Assembly: GCF_000935045.1 (NCBI RefSeq)
Contig: NZ_JYKS01000010.1
Coordinates: 1 to 64,000, forward strand
Source of the DNA: Pseudomonas sp. 10-1B
Lineage (GTDB): Bacteria; Pseudomonadota; Gammaproteobacteria; Pseudomonadales; Pseudomonadaceae
Direction of reading: 5' to 3'
DNA length: 64,000 bases
Positions 1-9,349 of the stretch are shown piece after piece. Position 1 is the first letter of the stretch. Each line of letters opens with the position of its first letter. Under the pieces are notes generated by a model. The model saw nothing but the letters and a program-made list of their open reading frames with translations, was not told the origin of the DNA and made no database searches. The translations under genes and the position numbers were made by a program.

Positions 1-122
1 GGAATAATTGGCCCGAAACAAACGTAGGAGCGAGCGCCAGCTCGCGATGCGCCGCGCGGGCGGCGCTCGGTCTCACAGGCGCTGCATATCTTGTGGCCAC
101 CCCTGTCAGCCCTGATGCGATC

Positions 123-163
123 CCTGTGGGAGCGGGTTTACACCGCGAAGAGGCCGGTACAGG
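123..163. repeat. Single REP element
   Basis: A REP-type sequence (CCTGTGGGAGCGGGTTTA, then an inverted GCGAAGAGGCC) lies just upstream of the polyphosphate phosphotransferase gene. It has one extra base in the loop compared with the copies at 1721-1829. The first 110 bases of the window hold a related GC-rich palindrome around AGCGCCAGCTCGCG and no gene. Confidence 0.75.
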
Positions 164-211
164 CATAAATGAAATCCGCTAGTCTTGCTTATCCATCGAG
201 GGAGCCAGTGC

Positions 212-1705
212 ATGTTCGAATCCGCCGAAATCGGCCACAGCATCGACAAGGAGGCTTACGACGCCGAGGTACCCGCTTTGCGCGAGGCCCTGCTCGAAGC
301 CCAGTACGAACTCAAGCAGCAGGCGCGTTTCCCGGTGATCGTGCTGATCAACGGCATCGAAGGCGCCGGCAAGGGCGAGACGGTCAAGCTGCTCAACGAG
401 TGGATGGACCCGCGCATGATCGATGTGCTTACCTTCGACCAGCAGACCGACGAAGAGCTGGCCCGGCCCCCGGCCTGGCGCTACTGGCGGGCCTTGCCAC
501 CGAAAGGGCGGATGGGCGTGTTCTTCGGCAACTGGTACAGCCAGATGCTGCAGGGGCGGGTACACGGGCTGTTCAAGGATGCCGTGCTCGACCAGGCGAT
601 CACCGGCGCCGAGCGCCTGGAGCAGATGCTGTGCGATGAAGGCGCGCTGATCATCAAGTTCTGGTTCCATCTGTCCAAGAAGCAGATGAAGGCCCGCCTC
701 AAGGCGCTCAAGGACGACCCGCTGCACAGCTGGCGCATCAGCCCGCTGGACTGGCAGCAATCGCAAACCTATGACCGCTTCGTGCGCTTCGGCGAGCGTG
801 TGCTGCGCCGTACCAGCCGCGACTATGCGCCGTGGCACATCGTCGAAGGCGTCGACCCGAACTACCGCAGCCTGGCGGTAGGGCGCATCCTGCTGGAAAG
901 CCTGCAGGCGGCACTGGCCCACAACCCCAAAGGCAAGCACCAAGGCAACGTCGCCCCGCTGGGCCGCGCCATCGACCAGCGCAGCCTGCTCGGCGCCCTG
1001 GACATGACCCTGCGCCTGGACAAGCAGGACTACCAGGAGCAACTGGTCACCGAGCAGGCCCGCCTGGCCGGGCTGTTGCGTGACAAGCGCATGCGCCGGC
1101 ATGCGCTGGTGGCGGTGTTCGAAGGCAACGACGCCGCTGGCAAGGGCGGTGCCATCCGCCGCGTGGCGGCGGCGCTGGACCCGCGCCAGTACCGCATCGT
1201 GCCGATTGCCGCGCCCACCGAAGACGAGCGCGCGCAGCCATACCTGTGGCGCTTCTGGCGGCACATTCCGGCACGTGGCAAGTTCACCATCTTCGACCGC
1301 TCCTGGTATGGCCGGGTGCTGGTGGAGCGGGTGGAAGGCTTCTGCAGCCCGGCCGACTGGATGCGCGCCTACAGCGAGATCAACGATTTCGAAGAGCAAC
1401 TGGTGAATGCCGGTGTGGTGGTGGTCAAGTTCTGGCTGGCGATCGACCAGCAGACCCAGCTGGAGCGCTTCGAAGAGCGCGAGCAGATCCCGTTCAAGCG
1501 CTACAAGATCACCGAGGATGACTGGCGCAACCGCGACAAGTGGGACGACTATGCCCAGGCGGTGGGCGACATGGTCGACCGCACCAGCAGCGAGATCGCG
1601 CCGTGGACACTGGTGGAGGCCAATGACAAGCGCTGGGCGCGGGTGAAGGTGCTGCGTACCCTCAACCAGGCGCTTGAGGCGGCGTTTGCCAAGGACAAGA
1701 AATAG
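212..1705 (+). CDS. pap: Polyphosphate:AMP phosphotransferase (PPK2 class II)
   Basis: Transfers phosphate from polyphosphate to AMP, giving ADP, in the cytoplasm. The 497-residue protein has two tandem PPK2 P-loop domains. The N-terminal Walker A (GIEGAGKG, about residues 48-55) is intact, but the matching lid motif reads FGNWY and lacks the aspartate. The C-terminal copy has both Walker A (GNDAAGKG, about 305-312) and DRSWY (362-366). In this family the C-terminal half is the catalytic one, and the residues seen agree. ATG 212 was chosen over a TTG at 185 because GAGGGA lies 8 bases before it and the resulting length matches the P. aeruginosa homologue. It stands alone between REP elements. 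Confidence 0.93.
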   Translation: MFESAEIGHSIDKEAYDAEVPALREALLEAQYELKQQARFPVIVLINGIEGAGKGETVKLLNEWMDPRMIDVLTFDQQTDEELARPPAWRYWRALPPKGRMGVFFGNWYSQMLQGRVHGLFKDAVLDQAITGAERLEQMLCDEGALIIKFWFHLSKKQMKARLKALKDDPLHSWRISPLDWQQSQTYDRFVRFGERVLRRTSRDYAPWHIVEGVDPNYRSLAVGRILLESLQAALAHNPKGKHQGNVAPLGRAIDQRSLLGALDMTLRLDKQDYQEQLVTEQARLAGLLRDKRMRRHALVAVFEGNDAAGKGGAIRRVAAALDPRQYRIVPIAAPTEDERAQPYLWRFWRHIPARGKFTIFDRSWYGRVLVERVEGFCSPADWMRAYSEINDFEEQLVNAGVVVVKFWLAIDQQTQLERFEEREQIPFKRYKITEDDWRNRDKWDDYAQAVGDMVDRTSSEIAPWTLVEANDKRWARVKVLRTLNQALEAAFAKDKK

Positions 1706-1720
1706 CCGAGGTTGAGGTTG

Positions 1721-1829
1721 CCTGTACCGGCCTCTTCGCGGGTAAACCCGCTCCTACAGGGACCCCACAGTATTTGAGCCTGTGGTAATCCTGTAGGAGC
1801 GGGTTTACCCGCGAAGAGGCCAGATCAGG
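1721..1829. repeat. Inverted REP pair (BIME)
   Basis: Two REP copies face each other: 1721-1760 (CCTGTACCGGCCTCTTCGCG onward) and its near reverse complement at 1790-1829. The pair follows the stop of the preceding gene and could fold as a large hairpin in its transcript. Confidence 0.85.
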
Positions 1830-1958
1830 CAATACAGCACCTAAGCCATGCCCCAGAAGAATGACTTGATGAATTCTTTTCTCGGCACTCGCCATCGCCC
1901 GCGCCCTCCAAGCCCGTAGAATTCCACCACCCCCACCACGGGCTTGATCGAGGACTTT

Positions 1959-2921
1959 ATGCACACTACTTCCGGCCGCTGGGGCTATGGCCTGTTCCTG
2001 GCACTTCTGACCGCACTGCTCTGGGGCATCTTGCCGATCAAGCTCAAGCAGGTGCTGCAAGTGGTAGACCCGGTCACTGTCACCTGGTACCGCCTGCTGG
2101 TCTCCGGTGGCCTGCTGTTCGCCTGGCTGGGGGCCAAGCGGCGCTTGCCATCCTTTGGCAAACTGGCGCCCAAGGGCAAGGGCCTGGTAGTGGTGGCCGT
2201 GTTCGGCCTGATGGGCAACTATGTGTTGTACCTGATCGGCCTCAACCTGCTCAGCCCGGGCACCGCGCAACTGGTGGTGCAGATTGGCCCCGTGCTGTTG
2301 CTGGTGGCCAGTGTGTTCGTGTTCCGCGAGCGCTTCAGCCTGGGGCAGGGCCTGGGCCTGTTGATTCTGCTGGGTGGGTTTGGCCTGTTCTTCAACCAGC
2401 GCCTGGCAGAGCTGTTGACCTCGCTGGGTACCTACACCACCGGCGTGCTGACCATCCTGCTGGCCACCAGCATCTGGGTGTTCTACGCCTTGAGCCAGAA
2501 GCAGCTGCTGACCGTGTGGCATTCGCAGCAAGTGATGATGGTGATCTACCTCAGTTGTGCTGCGCTGCTCACGCCCTGGGTGCACCCGCTGGAGGCGTTG
2601 CAGCTGACCCCGGTGCAGGGCTGGCTGTTGCTGGCTTGCTGCCTGAACACCCTGGTGGCCTATGGCGCGTTTGCCGAGGCTCTGGCGCACTGGGAGGCGT
2701 CGCGGGTGAGTGCCACGCTGGCGTTGACCCCGCTGGTGACCTTCGTGGCGGTGGCGCTGGCGGCCTGGGTATGGCCTGAGTATGTGCATGCCGAGGACAT
2801 CAATGCCCTGGGCTATGTGGGGGCGGTGACGGTGGTGCTGGGCTCGGCGCTGGTGGCGCTGGGGCCGTCGCTGGTGGCCGGCTGGCGCGCCCGCAGGGCG
2901 CGGTTGGCCCAGGTTCATTAG
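1959..2921 (+). CDS. EamA/DMT-family inner-membrane transporter (RarD-like)
   Basis: An integral membrane protein of about 320 residues with ten hydrophobic segments in two EamA repeats, as usual for drug/metabolite transporters. The first repeat begins YGLFLALLTALLWGILPIKL. Members of the family export amino acids, metabolites or drugs; nothing in the sequence shows the substrate. ATG 1959 follows GAGGA closely; a TTG 15 bases earlier would add five residues. No operon partner: REP pairs lie on both sides. Confidence 0.85.
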   Translation: MHTTSGRWGYGLFLALLTALLWGILPIKLKQVLQVVDPVTVTWYRLLVSGGLLFAWLGAKRRLPSFGKLAPKGKGLVVVAVFGLMGNYVLYLIGLNLLSPGTAQLVVQIGPVLLLVASVFVFRERFSLGQGLGLLILLGGFGLFFNQRLAELLTSLGTYTTGVLTILLATSIWVFYALSQKQLLTVWHSQQVMMVIYLSCAALLTPWVHPLEALQLTPVQGWLLLACCLNTLVAYGAFAEALAHWEASRVSATLALTPLVTFVAVALAAWVWPEYVHAEDINALGYVGAVTVVLGSALVALGPSLVAGWRARRARLAQVH

Positions 2922-2936
2922 GCCTGCGCATTCTTT

Positions 2937-3051
2937 GTGGGAGCGGCCTTGTGTCGCGAAAGGGCCGCAAAGCGGCCCCAGGATCTCAGCCTTGATGCAA
3001 AAATTGCTGGGGCTGCTTTGCAGCCCTTTCGCGACACAAGGCCGCTCCCAC
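2937..3051. repeat. Long inverted repeat, second REP family
   Basis: GTGGGAGCGGCCTTGTGTCG and its reverse complement bound a 115-base element with an inner GGGCCGC/GCTGC palindrome. The same element recurs at 19498-19612 and 27534-27648. It lies between two convergent genes and may serve as a bidirectional terminator. Confidence 0.85.
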
Positions 3052-3117
3052 AGGGATCGCGCCAGTCTTTAAAAAGTTGAGCAAGGCAGTTGCTTCCACA
3101 ATGACCTGATACCTGGC

Positions 3118-4512
3118 TTAGCCCTTGCCCCCCGGCGCCAGCATGTTCTCCGGCCTTACCCACTGGTCGAACTGCTCGTTGGTCAGGTACTTCAACTCCA
3201 GCGCCGCTTCGCGCAGGGTCTTGCCCTCGCTGTAAGCCTTCTTGGCAATTTCCGCCGCCTTGTCATAGCCAATATGCGGGTTGAGCGCCGTCACCAGCAT
3301 CAACCCGCGCTCCAGGTGCGCGGCCATCTGCGCGGCATCCGGCTCGATACCCGCCACGCAATGCTGCTGGAAGTTACGGCAACCATCGGCCAGCAATTCG
3401 ATCGACTGCAGCAGGTTGTGGATGATCACCGGCTTGAACACGTTCAACTGCAAATGCCCCTGGCTGGCGGCAAAGCCAATCGCCGCGTCATTGCCCAGCA
3501 CCTGGCAGGCCAGCATCGACAACGCCTCGCACTGGGTCGGGTTGACCTTGCCCGGCATGATCGAGCTGCCCGGCTCGTTGGCCGGCAAGCGCACTTCGGC
3601 CAGCCCGGCACGTGGGCCCGAGCCCAGCAAACGCAGGTCGTTGGCGATTTTCATCAGGGCCACGGCCAGGGTCTTCAGCGCGCCCGCCAGGCTGGTCAGC
3701 GGTTCGTGGCCGGCGAGGGCGGCGAACTTGTTAGGCGCGGTGACGAACGGCAGGCCGGACAGTGCCGCCAGCTCGGCGGCGATGGCTTCGGCAAAACCGT
3801 GCGGGGCGTTGAGCCCGGTGCCCACGGCAGTGCCGCCCTGGGCCAGTTCACACACCGCCGGCAAGGTGGCGCGGATGGCGCGCTGGGCGTAGTCGAGCTG
3901 GGCGACGAAGGCGGACACCTCCTGGCCGAAGGTGATCGGCGTGGCGTCCATCATGTGCGTGCGGCCGGTTTTCACCAGCTTGTGGTGGCGCGCCGACAGC
4001 TCGGCCAGCCCCGAGGACAGCTCGGCGATCGCCGGCAGCAGTTGGTCGTGCACCGCCTGGGCCGCGGCAATGTGCATGGCGGTGGGGAAGCAGTCGTTGG
4101 AGCTCTGCGAGCGGTTGACGTGGTCGTTGGGGTGCACCGGCGCCTTGCCGCCACGGCCCTTGCCGGCCAGTTCGTTGGCACGCCCGGCGATCACTTCGTT
4201 GACGTTCATGTTGCTTTGCGTGCCGCTGCCGGTTTGCCAGACGACCAACGGGAACTGGTCGTCGTGCTCGCCATCCAGCACTTCGTCGGCGGCCTGTTCG
4301 ATCAGCCGGGCGATGTCGGCCGGCAGGTCGCCATTGCGGTCGTTGACGCGTGCCGCGGCTTTCTTGATCAGCGCCAGGGCGTGCAGTACCGCGAGGGGCA
4401 TGCGTTCCTTGCCAATGGCGAAGTTGATCAACGAACGCTGGGTCTGCGCACCCCAGTAGGCGTCCTCAGGAACTTCGACGGGGCCCAGGCTGTCTGTCTC
4501 GATACGGCTCAT
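3118..4512 (-). CDS. fumC: Fumarate hydratase class II
   Basis: Reversible hydration of fumarate to L-malate in the TCA cycle, by the iron-independent homotetrameric enzyme. The 464-residue length is normal for FumC. The lyase-family signature [11 protein letters not shown] is present in the C-terminal half, as are the substrate-site segments [12 protein letters not shown] and [14 protein letters not shown] 4512 was chosen because AGGAGTG lies upstream and the protein then opens [12 protein letters not shown], as in other FumC proteins; the open frame continues upstream without homology. It is divergent from the DUF2059 gene. Confidence 0.97.
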   Translation of the reverse strand: MSRIETDSLGPVEVPEDAYWGAQTQRSLINFAIGKERMPLAVLHALALIKKAAARVNDRNGDLPADIARLIEQAADEVLDGEHDDQFPLVVWQTGSGTQSNMNVNEVIAGRANELAGKGRGGKAPVHPNDHVNRSQSSNDCFPTAMHIAAAQAVHDQLLPAIAELSSGLAELSARHHKLVKTGRTHMMDATPITFGQEVSAFVAQLDYAQRAIRATLPAVCELAQGGTAVGTGLNAPHGFAEAIAAELAALSGLPFVTAPNKFAALAGHEPLTSLAGALKTLAVALMKIANDLRLLGSGPRAGLAEVRLPANEPGSSIMPGKVNPTQCEALSMLACQVLGNDAAIGFAASQGHLQLNVFKPVIIHNLLQSIELLADGCRNFQQHCVAGIEPDAAQMAAHLERGLMLVTALNPHIGYDKAAEIAKKAYSEGKTLREAALELKYLTNEQFDQWVRPENMLAPGGKG

Positions 4513-4592
4513 TCTGTGCTCACTCCTGTGTAGTTCGAAATCGCAGTTTAGGCCCTCATTCGACAGAGCGGTTCCGTCGCTCGTCGTGCCAC

Positions 4593-4621
4593 TTGAGCAC
4601 ATCGCCACCACGGCGCAGAAT
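4593..4621 (+). promoter_or_regulatory. Candidate sigma70 promoter for the DUF2059-bolA pair
   Basis: TTGAGC and CAGAAT separated by 17 bases, 45 bases before the ATG at 4667. The -35 is good and the -10 fair; the call rests on spacing and position only. Confidence 0.35.
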
Positions 4622-4666
4622 GCTCTACTCTGAGGTACTCGCCTCCGTCTCTTTGAAGGAAATGCA

Positions 4667-5191
4667 ATGACCCGTCTCCGTGTCCTTTGTGCCGCCGTTG
4701 CCCTGGCTTGCGCCAGCGGCCAGGTATTCGCTGCCACCGCCAGCCATAACGCTGCTGCCGAGAAATTCCTGACCCTGGCCAACGCCGACAAGCTGGGCAC
4801 CCCGGTGTACATGCAGGTCCAGCAGATGTTCGCCCAGCGTTTCGCCCAGACCAAGGCGCCGGCCGCCAAGCAGCCGGTGCTGGAAAGCTACCAGGCCAAG
4901 GCCAACACCGCGCTGGACAACGCCATCGGCTGGAGCAAGCTGAAGCCGAAGATGGTCGACCTGTACACCCAGACCTTCAGCGAGCAGGAGCTCAAGGACC
5001 TGGTCAAGTTCTACGAATCGCCGCTGGGCCGGAAAGTGCTGCGGGAAATGCCCAAGGTCACCCAGCAGTCGGCCCAGCTGACCCAGCAGAGCCTGGAGCC
5101 AGCGGTACCGGTGGTGAACAAGCTGCTGGAAGACATGACCAAGGAACTGGACCCGAACGCCGGCAAGGCCGCCGCCCCGGCGAAGAAGTGA
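4667..5191 (+). CDS. Secreted DUF2059 protein
   Basis: A 174-residue protein with a clear signal peptide ([18 protein letters not shown], cleavage probably after VFA) and a helical DUF2059 domain over about residues 70-150 ([19 protein letters not shown]). It should be periplasmic. The biochemical role of this domain is not known. The C-terminus is an Ala/Lys-rich tail. GAAGGAAATGCA precedes the ATG. The bolA-like gene starts 10 bases after its stop, so the two are probably co-transcribed. Confidence 0.85.
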   Translation: MTRLRVLCAAVALACASGQVFAATASHNAAAEKFLTLANADKLGTPVYMQVQQMFAQRFAQTKAPAAKQPVLESYQAKANTALDNAIGWSKLKPKMVDLYTQTFSEQELKDLVKFYESPLGRKVLREMPKVTQQSAQLTQQSLEPAVPVVNKLLEDMTKELDPNAGKAAAPAKK

Positions 5192-5201
5192 GCACGCCGC
5201 G

Positions 5202-5498
5202 ATGACCATGCAACAGCGTATCGAACAGCAGTTGGCCGCCCTGGCGCCGCAATACCTGCAAGTGCTCAATGAAAGCCACATGCACAGTCGTGGTCAGGAG
5301 ACCCACTACAAGGCAGTGATCGTCAGCGAGCAGTTTGCCGGGTTGAACAGCGTCAAGCGCCACCAGAAGGTATACGCCACCATGGGGGAACTGATGGGCG
5401 AGATCCATGCCCTGGCGATCCATACCTACACCGCCGAAGAGTGGGCCAAGGTCGGCGCTGCACCAGCCTCGCCGGTGTGCGCGGGCGGCGGGCACTGA
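5202..5498 (+). CDS. bolA: BolA-family protein
   Basis: A 98-residue BolA-fold protein (about residues 3-85) with the conserved segments SRGQETHYKAVIVSEQF and VKRHQKVY. BolA proteins pair with monothiol glutaredoxins around a [2Fe-2S] cluster through a conserved histidine and affect cell shape and envelope genes; some act as regulators. The last 15 residues (Gly/Ala-rich) are a non-conserved tail. Whether it is BolA proper or an IbaG-type paralogue cannot be settled here. Confidence 0.85.
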   Translation: MTMQQRIEQQLAALAPQYLQVLNESHMHSRGQETHYKAVIVSEQFAGLNSVKRHQKVYATMGELMGEIHALAIHTYTAEEWAKVGAAPASPVCAGGGH

Positions 5499-5535
5499 AA
5501 CCTTTCTGTTGTTCTGGTAGAATCTGCAACATCCC

Positions 5536-5658
5536 AAAGGGGGCCGCTGCGCGGCCCATCGCCGGCAAGCCAGCTCCCACAGGTACCGCGCTCTTCTTGA
5601 AGCTGGCGCTGTACCTGTAGGAGCTGGCTTGCCTGCGATGGGGCGCGCAGCGGCCCCT
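5536..5658. repeat. Inverted REP pair
   Basis: GGGGCCGCTGCGCGGCCCAT followed by CGCCGGCAAGCCAGCTCCCAC, then the inverted copy GTAGGAGCTGGCTTGCCTGC with GGGGCGCGCAGCGGCCCC. This is the GAGCTGGCTTGCC variant, also seen at 12631-12740. Confidence 0.8.
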
Positions 5659-5717
5659 TGTTTATTGTGTAACCCGGTCCGCCCCTTACGAGGGCAACCA
5701 CCTGGAGATTTTGTTAC

Positions 5718-6650
5718 ATGTCCCAACCCATCGTCGTCGCGGCGCTGTACAAGTTCGTCACCCTGCAAGACTACGTCGAACTGCGCGAGCCGCTGCTCAA
5801 GGCCATGCTCGACAACAACGTCAAAGGCACCCTGCTGCTGGCCCACGAGGGCATCAACGGCACCGTTTCGGCCACCCGCGAAGGCATCGACGGCCTGCTG
5901 GCCTGGCTGCGCAACGACCCACGCCTGGTCGATGTCGACCACAAGGAGTCGTACTGCGACGAACAGCCGTTCTACCGCACCAAGGTCAAGCTCAAGAAAG
6001 AGATCGTTACCCTTGGCGTGCCAGGCGTGGACCCGAACCAGGCGGTTGGCACCTATGTCGAGCCCAAGGACTGGAACGCCCTGATCAGCGACCCGGAAGT
6101 GCTGTTGATCGACACTCGCAACGACTACGAAGTGGCCATCGGCACCTTCAAGGGCGCCATCGACCCGAAGACCGAGACCTTCCGCGAGTTCCCCGACTAC
6201 ATCAAGGCCAACTTCGACCCCAGCAAGCACAAGAAGGTGGCCATGTTCTGCACCGGCGGCATCCGTTGCGAAAAAGCCTCCAGCTACATGCTCGGTGAAG
6301 GCTTCGAGGCGGTCTATCATCTTAAAGGCGGCATCCTGAAATACTTCGAGGAAGTGCCTCAGGAACAAAGCCTGTGGGACGGCGACTGCTTCGTCTTCGA
6401 CAACCGCGTCACGGTGCGCCATGACCTGAGCGAAGGCGAGTATGATCAGTGCCACGCCTGCCGCCACCCGATCAATGCAGAGGAACGCGCGTCCGAGCAC
6501 TATTCGCCAGGTGTCAGCTGCCCGCATTGCTGGGACACCCTGAGCGAGAAGACCCGGCGCAGTGCCATCGACCGGCAGAAGCAGATCGAGCTGGCCAAGG
6601 CCCGCAACCTGCCGCACCCGATCGGTTACAACTACAAAGCCGAGGCTTGA
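5718..6650 (+). CDS. trhO: tRNA uridine(34) hydroxylase, rhodanese type
   Basis: TrhO (YceA) makes 5-hydroxyuridine at the wobble position of certain tRNAs using O2. The 310-residue protein has the N-terminal TrhO domain ([17 protein letters not shown]), a rhodanese domain (about residues 120-225) with the active-site loop [12 protein letters not shown], and a C-terminal cysteine-rich segment (CHACRHPI and CPHC) that may bind zinc. All expected cysteines are present. The next gene starts 3 bases after its stop. Confidence 0.93.
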   Translation: MSQPIVVAALYKFVTLQDYVELREPLLKAMLDNNVKGTLLLAHEGINGTVSATREGIDGLLAWLRNDPRLVDVDHKESYCDEQPFYRTKVKLKKEIVTLGVPGVDPNQAVGTYVEPKDWNALISDPEVLLIDTRNDYEVAIGTFKGAIDPKTETFREFPDYIKANFDPSKHKKVAMFCTGGIRCEKASSYMLGEGFEAVYHLKGGILKYFEEVPQEQSLWDGDCFVFDNRVTVRHDLSEGEYDQCHACRHPINAEERASEHYSPGVSCPHCWDTLSEKTRRSAIDRQKQIELAKARNLPHPIGYNYKAEA

Positions 6651-6653
6651 TGC

Positions 6654-7286
6654 ATGTCTGCACGCCTGATCTATGTGATGGACCCGATGTGCTCCTGGTG
6701 CTGGGGTTTCGCGCCGGTGGCCGCGGCCCTGATCGCCCAGGCGCATGAGGCGGGCATACCCACCCGCCTGGTGCCCGGTGGGCTGCGTACTGGCGGCAGT
6801 GCCCTGGACAGCTCGACCCGCAAGTACATCCTCGAGCATTGGCAGGCGGTGGCCGAAGCCACTGGCCAGCCGTTCCGCTTCGAGGGGGCCATGCCCGACG
6901 GTTTCGTCTACGACACCGAGCCGGCCTGCCGCGCCCTGGTCACCGCCCGCGAGCTGGACGCCGAGCGCGTCTGGCCACTGCTGGCGCTGATCCAGCGTTC
7001 GTTCTACGAGCAGGGTGTGGATGTGACCACTGCGCCGCAGTTGGTCGACCTGGCTGTGCAGGCGGGCTTCGACCGTGCGGTGTTTGCCGCCGCCTTCGCC
7101 GCTGCCGATACCCGCGCTGCCACCGCGGCCGATTTCGGCTGGGCCCAGGACCTGGGCATCGCCGGCTTCCCGACCCTGCTGGCCGAACGCAATGGTCAAC
7201 TGGCCCTGCTGACCAACGGCTACCAGCCGCTGGAGCGCCTGCAACCCTTGCTCGGCCGCTGGCTGCAGCAGGCCGCCTGTGCTTGA
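6654..7286 (+). CDS. DsbA-family thiol oxidoreductase-like protein
   Basis: A 210-residue thioredoxin-fold protein with the helical DsbA insertion and an N-terminal CSWC motif (MDPMCSWCWGF, residues 9-19). There is no signal peptide, so it should act in the cytoplasm, like FrnE/2-hydroxychromene isomerase-type DsbA relatives. A cis-proline loop is seen in GIAGFPTLL. It follows trhO by 3 bases and overlaps the ABC exporter gene by 8 bases, which suggests one transcript. Its substrate cannot be read from the sequence. Confidence 0.85.
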   Translation: MSARLIYVMDPMCSWCWGFAPVAAALIAQAHEAGIPTRLVPGGLRTGGSALDSSTRKYILEHWQAVAEATGQPFRFEGAMPDGFVYDTEPACRALVTARELDAERVWPLLALIQRSFYEQGVDVTTAPQLVDLAVQAGFDRAVFAAAFAAADTRAATAADFGWAQDLGIAGFPTLLAERNGQLALLTNGYQPLERLQPLLGRWLQQAACA

Positions 7287-9111
7287 CCTGCCTGGGTCGC
7301 CCGACCCTGTGCCAGGGAAGCCTGCCAGTGTGGCCGATCGACTGAGCTGGGCGGAAATCCGCCGCCTGGCCCTGCATCACAAGAAAAACCTCTGGTCCGC
7401 CAACCTCATCGCCGTGCTGGCCGCCTGCTGCAGCGTGCCCATCCCGTTGCTGCTGCCGCTGCTGGTGGACGAAGTGCTGCTCGGCCATGGCGATGCCGCG
7501 CTGAAGTGGATGAACCACCTGCTGCCGTCCAGCTGGCAGGTGGCCGCCGGCTACATTGGCCTGATGCTGGCGCTGACCCTGTGCCTGCGCCTGGCGGCCC
7601 TGGCGTTCAACGTGATCCAGGCCAAGCTGTTCGCCGGCCTGGCCAAGGACATCGTCTACCGTTTGCGCATCCGCCTGATCGAGCGGCTCAAGCGCATTTC
7701 GCTGAAGGAATACGAAAACCTCGGCAGCGGTACGGTGACCACGCACCTGGTCACCGACCTGGATACCCTCGATAAATTCGTTGGCGAAACCCTCAGTCGC
7801 TTCCTGGTGGCCATGCTGACCCTGACCGGCACGGCGGCCATCCTGATCTGGATGCACTGGCAGCTGGCCTTGCTGATCCTGTTGTTCAACCCGCTGGTGA
7901 TCTACTTCACCGTGCAGTTGGGCAAGCGCGTCAAACACCTGAAAAAGCTGGAAAACGACAGCACCGCGCGCTTTACCCAGGCGCTGGCGGAAACCCTCGA
8001 TGCCATTCAGGAGATTCGCGCCGGTAACCGCCAGGGCTACTTCCTCGGCCGTTTGGGCCTGCGTGCCCGCGAAGTGCGCGACTACGCCGTGGACTCGCAA
8101 TGGAAGAGCGATGCCAGCGGCCGCGCCAGTGGCTTGCTGTTCCAGTTCGGCATCGATATTTTCCGCGCGGCGGCGATGCTTACCGTGCTGTTCTCCGACC
8201 TGTCGATTGGCCAGATGCTGGCGGTGTTCAGCTACCTGTGGTTCATGATCGGCCCGGTGGAACAGCTGCTCAACCTGCAATATGCCTACTACGCCGCCGG
8301 CGGTGCGCTGAGCCGCCTCAACGAGCTGCTGGCGCGTGCCGACGAGCCGCAGTACCCGGCCGCCAGCAACCCGTTCGCCGGCCGCGAGACGGTGGGCATC
8401 GAAGTGCGCGACCTGCGTTTTGCCTATGCCGACGAGCCGGTGCTCGAGCACCTGGACCTGTCCATCGCCCCGGGCGAGAAGGTGGCGATTGTCGGTGCCA
8501 GCGGCGGCGGCAAGAGCACCCTGGTGCAACTGTTGCTGGGCCTGTACAGCGCCCAGGCCGGAACCATCCGTTTTGGCGGTGCCAGCTTGCAGGAAATAGG
8601 CCTGGAAACCCTGCGCGAAAACGTTGCAGTGGTGTTGCAGCACCCATCGCTGTTCAACGACAGCGTGCGCGCCAACCTGACCATGGGCCGCGACTGCAGC
8701 GATGATGCCTGCTGGCAGGCGCTGCGTATCGCCCAGCTGGACGCCACCATCGCCGCCTTGCCGCAGGGCCTGGACAGTGTGGTGGGGCGCTCTGGCGTGC
8801 GTTTGTCCGGTGGCCAGCGCCAGCGCCTGGCCATTGCCCGCATGGTGCTGGCCGAGCCCAAGGTGGTGATTCTCGACGAGGCCACATCAGCCCTGGATGC
8901 CGCCACCGAATACAACCTGCACCAGGCCCTGGCACGCTTCCTCAACGGCCGCACCACACTGATCATCGCCCACCGCCTGTCGGCGGTGAAACAGGCCGAC
9001 CGGGTGCTGGTGTTCGATGGCGGGCATGTGGCCGAGGATGGCGACCACCAGCAGCTGATTGCCGAGGGTGGGTTGTATGCCAAGCTGTATGGGCATCTGC
9101 AGCAGAGCTGA
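7279..9111 (+). CDS. ABC exporter, fused membrane and ATPase domains
   Basis: A 610-residue half-transporter: six hydrophobic helices in the first 320 residues, then a nucleotide-binding domain with Walker A GASGGGKST (about 406-414), signature LSGGQ (509-513), Walker B VVILDEATSALD and H-loop IAHRLS. It should work as a homodimer exporting a lipid, peptide or drug. The GTG at 7279 lies inside the end of the DsbA-like gene. The first 25 residues are unlike the family, so a later start is possible, but no better start was found. Confidence 0.88.
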   Translation: MLDLPGSPDPVPGKPASVADRLSWAEIRRLALHHKKNLWSANLIAVLAACCSVPIPLLLPLLVDEVLLGHGDAALKWMNHLLPSSWQVAAGYIGLMLALTLCLRLAALAFNVIQAKLFAGLAKDIVYRLRIRLIERLKRISLKEYENLGSGTVTTHLVTDLDTLDKFVGETLSRFLVAMLTLTGTAAILIWMHWQLALLILLFNPLVIYFTVQLGKRVKHLKKLENDSTARFTQALAETLDAIQEIRAGNRQGYFLGRLGLRAREVRDYAVDSQWKSDASGRASGLLFQFGIDIFRAAAMLTVLFSDLSIGQMLAVFSYLWFMIGPVEQLLNLQYAYYAAGGALSRLNELLARADEPQYPAASNPFAGRETVGIEVRDLRFAYADEPVLEHLDLSIAPGEKVAIVGASGGGKSTLVQLLLGLYSAQAGTIRFGGASLQEIGLETLRENVAVVLQHPSLFNDSVRANLTMGRDCSDDACWQALRIAQLDATIAALPQGLDSVVGRSGVRLSGGQRQRLAIARMVLAEPKVVILDEATSALDAATEYNLHQALARFLNGRTTLIIAHRLSAVKQADRVLVFDGGHVAEDGDHQQLIAEGGLYAKLYGHLQQS

Positions 9112-9122
9112 TTCCCTGGCTG

Positions 9123-9233
9123 CCTGTACTGGCCTCTTCGCGGGTAAACCCGCTCCTACAGGTACTGCGCAGGCCTCTGGGCATAACGAGCCCCTTGTAG
9201 GAGCGGGTTTACCCGCGAAGAGGCCGGCACAGG
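9123..9233. repeat. Inverted REP pair
   Basis: CCTGTACTGGCCTCTTCGCG (9123 onward) faces GTAGGAGCGGGTTTACCCGC (from 9197). Same family as 1721-1829. It lies in the 238-base gap before the GGDEF/EAL gene. Confidence 0.85.
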
Positions 9234-9349
9234 TTGTACAAATCCCTCGATTCCCTGTCATAAAAATCCCCGTCACGACGATGGCAAATGGCCTACGCTG
9301 TGCTTGTCTGGGTTGATTTGCGCCTTATCTGCTCTGTGACAGGGATTCC

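Noticed and set aside
185..211. TTG at 185 as the start of the polyphosphate phosphotransferase
   Set aside because: The ATG at 212 has a good ribosome site and gives the family's usual N-terminus.
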